A stretch of 11,003 bases of DNA from Euperipatoides rowelli. Lineage: Eukaryota; Onychophora; Udeonychophora; Euonychophora; Peripatopsidae. Of this stretch, positions 1 through 6,822 are shown piece after piece. Numbering within the stretch: position 1 is the first letter of the stretch; every line of letters begins with the position of its first letter. The notes below the pieces were generated by a model. The model did no database searches, had not been told where the DNA came from, and saw only the letters and a program-made list of their open reading frames with translations. A program made the translations under genes and the position numbers. Location: assembly GCA_003024985.2 (NCBI GenBank), contig PXIH01S0063016.1. The stretch is one strand, 5' to 3'.

Positions 1-1050
1 ATAATAAAATATCAAAATATTAAAAAAACGTAATATGTATAAAGATACTGCATATCCCTATTTAACTACTTTTAATAATTTTAGTTATTAATTACAATTA
101 TGAAATTATAAAATAAAATAGAAATTATGATAACTTACCGTAGGCTAATATACAGTAGCATACCTTAACCCTCGATAGACCAATAGCGGTCGATTAAAGT
201 TAACCTATATCAATAATAACTAGAGTTTATAATGTAACGACTAGAATATTTTAATTTTAACTATTAATGTTTATCATACGGTAACTTTTTGTTAATTCTA
301 CATAAACATGTAACCTTTTTATTGATTTAGCGTAAAATATTAGGCAATAGGGCCTAAACCTCACTGTTTCTTTTAGTCCAGAAAGTTTTTGTTTTAAATT
401 AAACGATCCAAAAATATTATCCAAAAATATTATCATCAGAGTTGGGCCATAACTAATTATTCCCTTGTAGGATTTAAGGTTCAGCTTTAGGTTTAAGATT
501 AAAATTGAAAAAATAAAATATAAATCACTGAGTTACTGCTTACAGTAAGTACTGTATTTTAATAAAGTGACACTTAATCTTGCTATTGGCTGGTTTTGGA
601 TTAAAGGTGATGAGTCGCTTGATGGCCAACACATGTCACCAGTGGCCTCAATTGTACAAAATATGAACTATTTATTATTTGAGAAATAATATTTAAGAAT
701 ATCTCTACCTGAAAAACCAATTAATTTCATATTTAAATAATTAAATCTGTAAAGTTTGGTAAATTTATTTTTTAGTAATATATTTCAAGAGAGTTTAAAT
801 GAATAATCAAATGATATATTTACGCTCTTGATCTTTAATAAATTTTTAAAACTTTTTTAATATTTGAATCATGATAAGTAATCATTCTCATATCATATCT
901 ACCGCCATCATAGTTGGTAGTTTTGACTTGCTTCTATCTTTAGCTGGAGCAGCTAGAGATTGGCGAGTCATTTATTTGGATGGTTGTACAGTATGCCGGG
1001 TAATTGTGTAAGATGTTACCTTCTGTACCATATGATCGCTTGTGGTATGC
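1..1050. other. AT-rich non-coding stretch
   Basis: I see no credible coding region or RNA gene on either strand. Two small structures stand out. A 13-bp unit (CCAAAAATATTAT) is repeated twice head to tail at 408-433. The segment at about 890-1050 is visibly less AT-rich than its surroundings and contains a small palindrome, TAGCTG-GAG-CAGCTA, at 941-955. That segment could be the edge of an unrecognised repeat, but no reading frame through it resembles a protein I know. A 12-mer at 136-147 (TACCGTAGGCTA) recurs in the foldback element further along. Confidence 0.6.
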
Positions 1051-1051
1051 A

Positions 1052-1140
1052 GAATTCTTCATACTGTGTATAAATAATGCATTGGCTGATTATCCCAACT
1101 AAACACTCAATGTTTTATTGATACACAGTATGAAAAATTC
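1052..1140. repeat. Imperfect 33-bp inverted repeat (hairpin)
   Basis: The left arm is 1052-1084 and the right arm 1108-1140, separated by 23 bases. The arms pair at about 28 of 33 positions. The best-conserved core is TTCATACTGTGTA on the left against TACACAGTATGAA on the right. The outer end of each arm carries GAATT/AATTC. No reading frame lies inside. It could be a very short internally deleted MITE or a locally arisen hairpin. The flanks show no obvious target duplication. Confidence 0.75.
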
Positions 1141-1554
1141 TTCATAATCGGTAACTAGAATTCTATAGTTTTACCTAAATAAATAAATAAATTTTCCAAA
1201 CAGATTTTAAATAATGTTTCCATAATAATATATTCCAAAGAAAAAAATCTTTCCCATATAATTATCATTATTACAATATGCAGTATCATATGTTATTGTT
1301 TAATAACAAAAAAATCTAATAATAATGTGACTTTCACGTGCATATATAGCATGAATTTAGATTCTTTTTTTATTGATTTTTAACAAAGTCACACATGCAT
1401 ATATTAAAGATGAGTGATCCTTACTGAGTTATATAATAAGATAGCTGAACCTTCACCATTTGATGTTGATCCAAGTTTTTTTTTAAAGAATTGTATCCAT
1501 TACTATTTTTTGCATCCATTTTTTTTAATTCTTTGATATACTATTTTATAGCCT
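1141..1554. other. AT-rich non-coding stretch beyond the retrotransposon break
   Basis: This is where the catalytic core of the retrotransposon integrase would be expected on the minus strand. None of the three minus frames shows an integrase-like motif here. A loose direct repeat of CAC(G/A)TGCATATAT occurs at about 1337 and 1391. I see no other structure. The simplest reading is that the retrotransposon is truncated here and this is unrelated or fully decayed DNA. Confidence 0.5.
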
Positions 1555-1865
1555 GGCATGAAGAGCACATACTTGGTACCTTTGAGTAGTTAGCTCAATG
1601 TCTCTACCAATGTCAGATCACCAGAATAATGAATGTACAAGCATCTCCATTCAAACAATGCCTATGTGATATTTATTGAGCTTCATGAGTAGTGAGTGTC
1701 TTATTTTGGTGGAGATGGTTACCCGCTTTCCCCACAATAAGCAATCTTAATGAATCAGAATTTCATCTATTTTGTTTATATGGGGTTTGAGCTCTATCAA
1801 AGTGTTTGTATTTGGCCATCTAGTTTTCACAAATTGTGATAATTTTGCTAACAGTTCATAATGTT
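1555..1865 (-). pseudogene. Ty3/gypsy integrase N-terminal (zinc-binding) fragment
   Basis: In the element this region would carry the HHCC zinc domain that precedes the integrase catalytic core. On the minus strand the segment CLLWGKRVTI lies at about 1713-1746 and KYHIGIV, with the expected His, at about 1656-1676. RYQVCAL, with one of the expected Cys residues, lies at about 1563-1581. A further run, RWPNTNTLIELKP, lies upstream near 1800-1840. These runs sit largely in one frame with in-frame stops between them. The catalytic core with its DDE acidic residues should follow at lower coordinates but is not visible, so this is a truncation as well as a pseudogene. Confidence 0.8.
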
Positions 1866-1965
1866 TAGTTCCAACAGCTATTTCAATATGGGTCCATGAG
1901 AACTCATTGATTTTCTCTATTAAAATTATAGATTAATCAGTTTCTGCTGGTGAACACTTTTCATC

Positions 1966-2485
1966 TATGCAAGGTAATCTCAATAAGTCATCAACATTTC
2001 CATTATGTTTTCCATTATGGATTCTGGATGATGCTAAGACTGTGAGATTTGCTTGTCATGGCTCAGAATTGCCTAAGTGGTTTATGATCCATAACAAGAA
2101 TAAATTTTTACCAAAGATAAATTGGTGGACCTTTTTTGTTCAAAAATTATTCCCAATGCTCCTATGTCCAACTATCAATAATTTTTTCCTACTACTGGTA
2201 AAAAAGCAATTGGACATGCTTGTCCTTCTGGGGTGCTAGTGAAATAATTAACTTTAATCCTGTGGGTGAAGGATCTAAAGCTAATAATATTGGCAAGTCA
2301 ATAGTATAATGTGTTAATACAGTGGTCGATGTTACTGCTTTGTTAATAGCATTGGAAGCTTCTTTGGTTTTTGTATCGCAAGATCTTTTGGTGTTTTTAC
2401 AGAATAGGTTATTTAGAGAGATTAGAGTAGTAGCTATATTTGGCAAAAGTCTCCTATAGCAGCTTATAAGTTCAAGGAATGACTA
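1966..2485 (-). pseudogene. Ty3/gypsy RT connection and RNase H region, broken
   Basis: RNase H degrades the RNA strand of the RNA/DNA hybrid during reverse transcription. The connection to RT is visible as SFLELISCYRRLLP at 2441-2482. It continues in the 84-codon open stretch 2192-2446, whose VLTHY and LALDPSPTGL keep one catalytic-type Asp near 2273. A frameshifted part follows, with LVMDHKPL at about 2075-2095 and NVDDLLRLP, the typical end of the domain, at 1972-1998. At least two frame changes separate these blocks. The plus-strand open stretch over 1967-2239 is a shadow of this region. Confidence 0.85.
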
Positions 2486-3125
2486 TAATTTATCAGTGTT
2501 CTGTAGTTCTGGGGCTGCTACAAGAGGTTAATTTTTGATTGTCCTGTTTAATACCTGACTGATTAATTACATGGTCCAAATATCCAGTTCCTTCTTAAAA
2601 ATTCATACTGCATTTTATTTAATCTGATTCTTGTTTCTTCCAGTTTTTGTAGTAATTTTTCCAAATCAATGAAGTGCATCCTTAGATCTGGAATTGATAT
2701 TAAAATATTATCCAGGTAGCAGAATTTGTTAGGCATGTCTTTAAAAATCTTATCCAACAGTTCCTGAAAGATGGCAGGAGCCGAGGCAAACCATACAGAA
2801 GTTTTTTAACTCATAAAAGGTCTTTATTGATATTAATAGTTAAATAATGTGTAGATGTGTCATCCTCTAAAAATTTTTGGTAGTTTTGTTAAAAATGGAA
2901 CCATTGGTAGTCCGATAAATTTTTTATCAATGATAGGTAGCAAATACTGATCTATTTTTAGACATGGATCCACATCTATCTTTTATTCTGTACAAATCTT
3001 AGGTGAATTATTTTTCTTCACAATGGGTATGGTAGGTGCCACCCATTCTGAGTAGTTGACTGTCTCTAAGATATTCTGTTTGACTAGCTTAACAAGTTCT
3101 GCTTCTATTTTTGAAATATTGCAAA
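2486..3125 (-). pseudogene. Ty3/gypsy reverse transcriptase, broken
   Basis: The palm and fingers of a gypsy-type reverse transcriptase are recognisable on the minus strand. The N-terminal segment YSEWVAPTIPIVKK lies at about 3010-3055. A short YLTIN block lies near 2840 and ASAPAIFQELLDKIF near 2740-2785. The active-site box at 2707-2718 reads YLDN, so the second of the paired catalytic aspartates is Asn. Next comes YLDHVINQSG at about 2550-2580, in another frame. Between YGL and ASAP one base is missing, and several stops interrupt 2820-3000. The 64-codon open stretch 2563-2757 holds the active-site region and starts only by virtue of a TTG, so it is not a true start. Homology is strong despite the decay. 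Confidence 0.9.
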
Positions 3126-3129
3126 AGGT

Positions 3130-3610
3130 ACCAGCCTGTGTTTTATGGATTTGGGAGTAGTACCCTATTTTAATTCAATATGCATCTTGAAGTTTTCAAC
3201 TAGATCCAATTCTGTTTCAAATAATTTTTCAGGGCTATTTAATAATTTTTCAAGTCAGAATAATTTGACGTTGACTTTATACATAGGTAACAGATCTTGC
3301 AAGTTATTTAGAACTTTGATAAAGGCCCTGCCTAATAAGGGGATAGAACAGTTTTAATAATGAAAAGTTACTGATTTTTAGCAATTTTACTATTTGTTGC
3401 AATATTTACCATAATTCAATTTGGAGCTATTATGTTATGAAAAGCACTTAATTTAATTTCATTACATTCTCTTTTTAATCTTTTGAGTGTTTTATTAAAT
3501 ACATTTAATGGAATTAATGAGACTGCAGCGCAAGTATCACTTTCTAAGTTAATTAGGCCTATTACATTATTAGCAAGAATATCAATAAACAATAGAGCAA
3601 CAGTATTGCC
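3130..3610 (-). pseudogene. Ty3/gypsy aspartic protease and linker to RT, broken
   Basis: Retroviral-type aspartic proteases cut the Gag-Pol polyprotein. The active-site loop lies at 3520-3540 on the minus strand and reads DTCAAVSLI, with the catalytic Asp at 3536-3538. The Gly usually found after the Asp-Thr pair is Cys here. The C-terminal flap-side motif PLLGRAFI is clear at about 3317-3341. The frame from that motif runs on through HIELK and RLVPFAI, typical of the linker that precedes RT, with two in-frame stops near 3155 and 3240. Both plus-strand open stretches in this interval (3145-3357 and 3483-3725) are shadows. Confidence 0.85.
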
Positions 3611-3779
3611 CTATATATGTATTACAGATAAGTGTTGCAATACTAGTTTATCTGTTATCATTAACATTTTGTTTAGCTTTATTGTAAATTACTATAATTA
3701 TTTGTCCTTAATTTCCTACTATTAGCAAAATTAAAACATAATTCTCTACTATTTGCTAAGTTAAAACTAGTTATCTTTT

Positions 3780-3890
3780 ATGTGAGACAAATTGCTATGA
3801 TATATCCTTTGTTCTAAGAGTAGAAACAATTTATGTATTTAAAATTTACAGTTTGTGGACAGTTATCAGAGTTAATTATAGCCATAATGG
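3780..3890 (-). pseudogene. Degenerate Gag zinc knuckles (CCHC)
   Basis: CCHC knuckles in Gag bind nucleic acid during packaging. On the minus strand a frame reads NCPQTVNFKYINCFYS, then a stop, then NKGYIIAICLT. The cysteine spacing and the K-G-Y-I segment match a tandem pair of knuckles. The second knuckle has lost a Cys (now Ser) and the His (now Tyr), and the first knuckle is only partly preserved. Position between Gag and protease supports the reading. Confidence is moderate because so few residues define the motif. Confidence 0.65.
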
Positions 3891-3899
3891 TTTATAGAT

Positions 3900-4400
3900 T
3901 GTTTTGTACAAGGCGTTATGGAAGCATAATCCTTAATTGTATTTTCAGCTACTTTTGCAATCTGAATAAGCATGGTGAAAGAAACATTAACACCCTCCAC
4001 TAAAAGTCATGTATTTTGAGAATCTGAACACAAGTTGATGAGCAAGGTTTGTATCCAAGTTATCTTTGTACGCACAATTTAAACTAAGCTTATGCAAGGT
4101 TGCGACAAAATCAGCTATGGTCTCTCAGCTTCTGCTTCTGACTTCACAGTTTGAAGCACTCAATTTTATTGATTAATTTGAGAAATAATTGATGGTCTAA
4201 TATTTCCGTAATTCCATCTGCTGTTTTAGTTTCGGTAGACTTAGGCATTATAAGATGATAAAGTAAATTGAAGCATAATTTCTAATCAGCAAAAGAATTA
4301 TAGAACGTTCTAGATTTCTTCAACTTTGTCTGCTGTTGGAAAAACTTCAATATGTTTGCATTATTTTTGCCAGCTCAATTTTCTATGGTCAAAAAGAATC
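3900..4400 (-). pseudogene. Ty3/gypsy Gag capsid-type region, broken
   Basis: Gag forms the virus-like particle of the retrotransposon. The clearest block is ADFVATLHKLSLNCAY at about 4070-4115, followed by NLDTNLAHQLVF. Downstream lies QIAKVAENTIKDYAS at about 3925-3970. Upstream, the minus-strand frame from about 4360 reads ANILKFFQQ and continues, past a stop, into a run that begins MPKSTETK at 4248. All these blocks fall in the order expected for the gypsy Gag core, with about three frame changes. The ATG at 4246-4248 is internal to the domain, so it is not the true start, which I cannot place. Confidence 0.8.
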
Positions 4401-4484
4401 AAATTTTGATAATTCAAACATTATTTTAATTATTAAAACCTCAAATTATTTTTTTTTTTTTTTTTCTCGGCAAGAAAATAATAA

Positions 4485-4498
4485 AATCCTCGTAGCCA
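4485..4498 (-). promoter_or_regulatory. Probable tRNA primer-binding site of the gypsy element
   Basis: The minus strand reads TGGCTACGAGGATT here, about 125 bases upstream of the first recognisable Gag block. A primer-binding site starting TGGCGACG, complementary to the 3' end of a serine tRNA, is usual in several invertebrate gypsy groups such as Mag. This one differs by a single base in the first eight. Its position, between a non-coding leader and the presumed 5' LTR, fits. The LTR would lie at higher coordinates, but without a second LTR in the window it cannot be delimited. Confidence 0.5.
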
Positions 4499-4640
4499 GT
4501 TTTATGTTCTCTTGTAATATATCTAATATCTAAAGAGAATTAACAACAGATTACCAAAGAACTACTTAATATCAACTAGATAAATAATACTCTGAAGTGG
4601 AAATATTATCGAACAACATATTAACAGGAATCCATTAATA
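4499..4640 (-). repeat. Possible 5' LTR remnant (limits unsupported)
   Basis: This is the position of the 5' LTR if the primer-binding site at 4485-4498 is real. On the minus strand a stretch starting TGTTAATATG near 4624 and ending GAGAACA near 4506 would give an LTR of about 120 bp with TG...CA ends. No second copy of this sequence is seen at the low-coordinate side of the element or elsewhere in the window, so the usual proof, two near-identical LTRs, is absent. The limits should be treated as a guess. Confidence 0.2.
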
Positions 4641-4902
4641 GAACTGATGTGCATAGATTGTGCCTAGAAAGTTGTGTAAGCTATATTTACACGATATATA
4701 TAAACAGTATAAGACACCAAATCCGAGAATGTTGGGACTTTAGCCTTGCCAGAATTGAGGTTTTGCCGGTTTTTAGGTCTCTATTAAAAAATAGTAAACA
4801 CTGTATTAAAATGAAATACGTTACTGCATTAAAATCTTTTTTTTTTAATATAGATGAAACCATTTATTTTTTTAAAAAAAAATGTTGATGCATTTTTCCT
4901 CT
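4641..4902. other. Non-coding spacer between retrotransposon and foldback element
   Basis: Only AT-rich sequence with homopolymer runs is seen. The 79-codon plus-strand open stretch at 4649-4888 has low-complexity ends and resembles nothing I know, so I do not call it a gene. A TATATATATA-type core near 4695 is not enough to call a promoter. Confidence 0.5.
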
Positions 4903-4906
4903 TTAA

Positions 4907-5294
4907 AGTGTATTATCAGTGCTAATTTTAAGAAAAGCTAAATTGATTTATTATCTTAAAAGTCATGTTTAATTCATTATTTCTTCATATTCGATCAAAT
5001 AATTAAGATAATCTCTGTTTATTAAGCCATTTTCAAATAATGAAATGCGATTGCTAACGTCAGGACACATCATCCTGACGGCACCATTGTTTTAGGCAAT
5101 GTACTCTTTTCAACTACCCTCACACACAAAAAAAAGTATACAAGATCTTGCAAATTTGGTCTAGCAGACCACATTCAAAATAAAGTACATTAGCCTACGG
5201 TAAAAATAAAATAACCCATCACAATATTATTAATGAATCATTCAATTTTACTTATTTTTTTCTTTGAATTTGAATTCATTTGGTTTAAATGTAA
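4907..5294 (+). repeat. Left inverted arm of foldback element
   Basis: This arm matches the complement of 5774-6350 in long blocks. Examples are AATTAAGATAATCTC near 5005, AATAATGAAATGCG near 5038, AAATTTGGTCTAGCAGA near 5153 and GGTAAAAATAAAATA near 5199. Divergence and small indels separate the blocks, so the arms are old. Unlike the right arm it contains an extra perfect hairpin at 5058-5080 and lacks the nested MITE. The conserved 12-mer TAGCCTACGGTA sits at 5191-5202. Confidence 0.85.
5058..5080. repeat. Perfect 8-bp hairpin inside the left arm
   Basis: CGTCAGGA (5058-5065) and TCCTGACG (5073-5080) are perfect complements around a 7-base loop. It is the most GC-rich spot in the element. 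The corresponding place in the right arm, near 5960, lacks the hairpin, so it was gained by the left arm or lost from the right. Confidence 0.8.
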
Positions 5295-5773
5295 GGTAAG
5301 TTTCCCAATCAGGAAACAACATAGTCTATTTATTATAAATCTGAATACATACTAATTATTACAAACATTTGATACAGAACGAAAAAGAAGAAAAAAAAAT
5401 TATAGGCTATTGTATAATATAATTTCAATTTTTCGCAGGAAAAACCTAAAGAAAATTCAATAAATCGAACTCACTCCATAAATTACAATATAAAGATTCT
5501 TAAACTCCAGAGCTAGACCGCTTGCTGTCATGGCTTGTGTTGTTGTTTTGCGTGAAAGTTCAACAAACATTTTATAAACAAACCTAATTGCAAGTTAGGA
5601 AAAATTTGAATGAAAATTCATAGCTTATTTATTATAAATTGGAGTTACATTAAATTTAATATGCAGAATTGTATTTATCTATAAACTTAATTCTAATTTC
5701 AATTAACTCTAGATCTATATGGTGTCTATAATAGCCTACGGTAATCATAAGTTAGTTATAATCGTTGTTTTTT
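5295..5773. other. Central spacer of foldback element
   Basis: This is the unique loop between the two arms. There is no credible reading frame. A second copy of the 12-mer TAGCCTACGGTA lies at 5732-5743. A related direct pair (CTATTTATTATAAAT near 5326 and CTTATTTATTATAAAT near 5623) suggests a partial internal duplication. I see no promoter, RNA gene or known domain. Confidence 0.6.
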
Positions 5774-6350
5774 TTGCATTTAAACCCAACCAATGAGTTC
5801 AAATATATATAAAAAAAAAGTAAAATCGAATGATCCGTTAATATTATTGCTAAGGGATATTTTATTTTTACCGTAAGATATTGTACTTTATTTTCAATGA
5901 GATCTGCTAGACCAAATTTCCGAGATCTTTTTTACTAAGAGTAGAGTGCTTAAAACCATGGACCCATCAGCAAGCGCATTTCATTATTTAACTCTTTCCA
6001 CTCCAAATTAAAATTGCATTGATTGCGTTCTTCTAAATCCCCTGATTTTAATTTTAGTTTTTTTTTAAAAAATCATTTGGTATGATTAAAAACAAATAAA
6101 TTTTAGTTCTTTTAAACATAAATTTTATCAATTAGAACATTTTTTAAGCTAACAGTGATTGTTCAATTGTTAATTTATAAAAAGGAAATGTCTAACTATG
6201 TTCGACAGTGGAGTGGAAAGGGTCAAAGATGGCCTAATAAACTGAGATTATCTTAATTTTTTGATTGAACATGAAGTCTGGAAAAATATGAATTTTAAGT
6301 AAAAATAAACAATTTTGAGCTTTTCTTAAAATTCGCACTGATAATACACT
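5774..6350 (-). repeat. Right inverted arm of foldback element, with insertion
   Basis: This is the complement of the left arm. It is about 190 bp longer because a 231-bp element is inserted at 5992-6222. With the insert and one target duplication removed, the arm is about 340 bp, comparable to the left arm's 388 bp. The remaining difference includes the left-arm hairpin region. The site matching the left arm's TAGCCTACGGTA reads differently here (near 5870), showing independent decay of the two arms. Confidence 0.85.
5992..6222. mobile_element. Nested 231-bp MITE with TTAA-type target site
   Basis: The termini are CTCTTTCCACTCC (5992-6004) and GGAGTGGAAAGGG (6210-6222), 13-bp inverted repeats with one mismatch. 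The flanks are TTAA (5988-5991) and TCAA (6223-6226), a target duplication with one substitution. The left arm of the surrounding foldback element provides the empty site: it runs straight through at about 5033-5040, with TCAA followed by ATAATG. TTAA duplications and ends starting C-C/T-C-T-T-T are usual for piggyBac-superfamily elements, so mobilisation by a piggyBac-type transposase is the likely mechanism. The interior is non-coding. Confidence 0.85.
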
Positions 6351-6354
6351 TTAA

Positions 6355-6800
6355 ATTATTGCTGTATTTAAAATAAAATATAGTAAAAAATAGCTCTACA
6401 AATAAATATTAGATGTCTTTTTTTCTTCTTTTTTTAAAAAAAAATGGCATTAAGCAACCGATATAACAGTTGAATATAAACAACTTGCATGACAATGTTT
6501 TAAAATCTATATACATTAACTATTTTATTATACGTGAATTACAAGCTGGATTCAGGTCCTTCCGGATATCAGGTCCAGGGATTTGGCGTCCTATACTTTG
6601 TTCTGTTCCCTCAAATCGTAATCAAATCTTTAATGCTAAAGTTTTGACTTTTATACTATTTCATAGGGTTTTATTAATTCATGTTTTTGGGATCACTTTG
6701 CAGCAGTTTTCCTGTAGATCTAACAAAAAGCGCACCAATAGTGTAATCAAATGTAATTTTATGAATAATTACTTTTATTTACACCAATCATTTTTAAATG
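6355..6800. other. Non-coding stretch; unrecognised open stretch not called
   Basis: A plus-strand open stretch of 120 codons spans 6470-6832 but begins at a TTG. Its first internal Met is far in, and it shows no domain, signal peptide or codon pattern I recognise. The composition rises slightly in GC between 6540 and 6620, where TCAGGTCC occurs twice (6553 and 6570). It may be a fragment of an unknown repeat. I see no RNA gene. Confidence 0.45.
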
Positions 6801-6802
6801 TC

Positions 6803-6822
6803 TTTAAAGTGTTCACTTTAAA
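6803..6822. repeat. Palindrome resembling joined foldback-element ends
   Basis: TTTAAAGTG and CACTTTAAA abut with two bases between them. The first nine bases equal the left junction of the foldback element (4902-4910) and the last nine equal its right junction (6347-6355). The match extends into the flanks: TCTTTAAAGTGT (4900 onward) and CACTTTAAATTA (6347 onward) are both found here intact. It could be the scar of an extreme internal deletion or a chance palindrome in AT-rich DNA. Confidence 0.6.

Larger units (their letters stand above)
1555..4500 (-). mobile_element. Decayed Ty3/gypsy LTR-retrotransposon, gag-pol relic
   Basis: Read on the minus strand from high to low coordinates, protein-level similarity appears in the order Gag, zinc knuckle, protease, reverse transcriptase, RNase H, integrase N-terminus. 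That order is diagnostic of Ty3/gypsy (Metaviridae) rather than Ty1/copia. The frame changes repeatedly and stops occur in every domain. The longest open stretch is 84 codons, so the copy is inactive. The integrase catalytic core, the C-terminal part and a 3' LTR are not found, and homology ends near 1555. The integrase zinc region and the Gag style suggest the Mag or K02A2.6-like group, but that assignment is an inference from memory of the families. Domain-level entries give the positions of the motifs. Confidence 0.9.
4903..6354. mobile_element. Non-autonomous foldback element with long inverted arms
   Basis: The two ends are inverted copies of each other. The left end reads TTAAAGTGTATTATCAGTGC from 4903 and the complement of the right end up to 6354 reads the same 20 bases. 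Similarity continues inward in blocks as far as 5294 on the left and 5774 on the right, leaving a spacer of about 480 bp. The interior has no open frame of note, so any transposition must have used proteins supplied elsewhere. The junctions are TTTAAA on both sides. A TTAA duplication (piggyBac-like), a TA duplication (Tc1/mariner-like) and a TTTAAA duplication are all compatible and cannot be told apart from this copy alone. Size without the nested insert is about 1.22 kb. Confidence 0.85.

Noticed and set aside
1967-2239. 90-codon plus-strand open stretch
   Set aside because: It is the antisense shadow of the RNase H region of the gypsy relic, whose motifs are on the minus strand.
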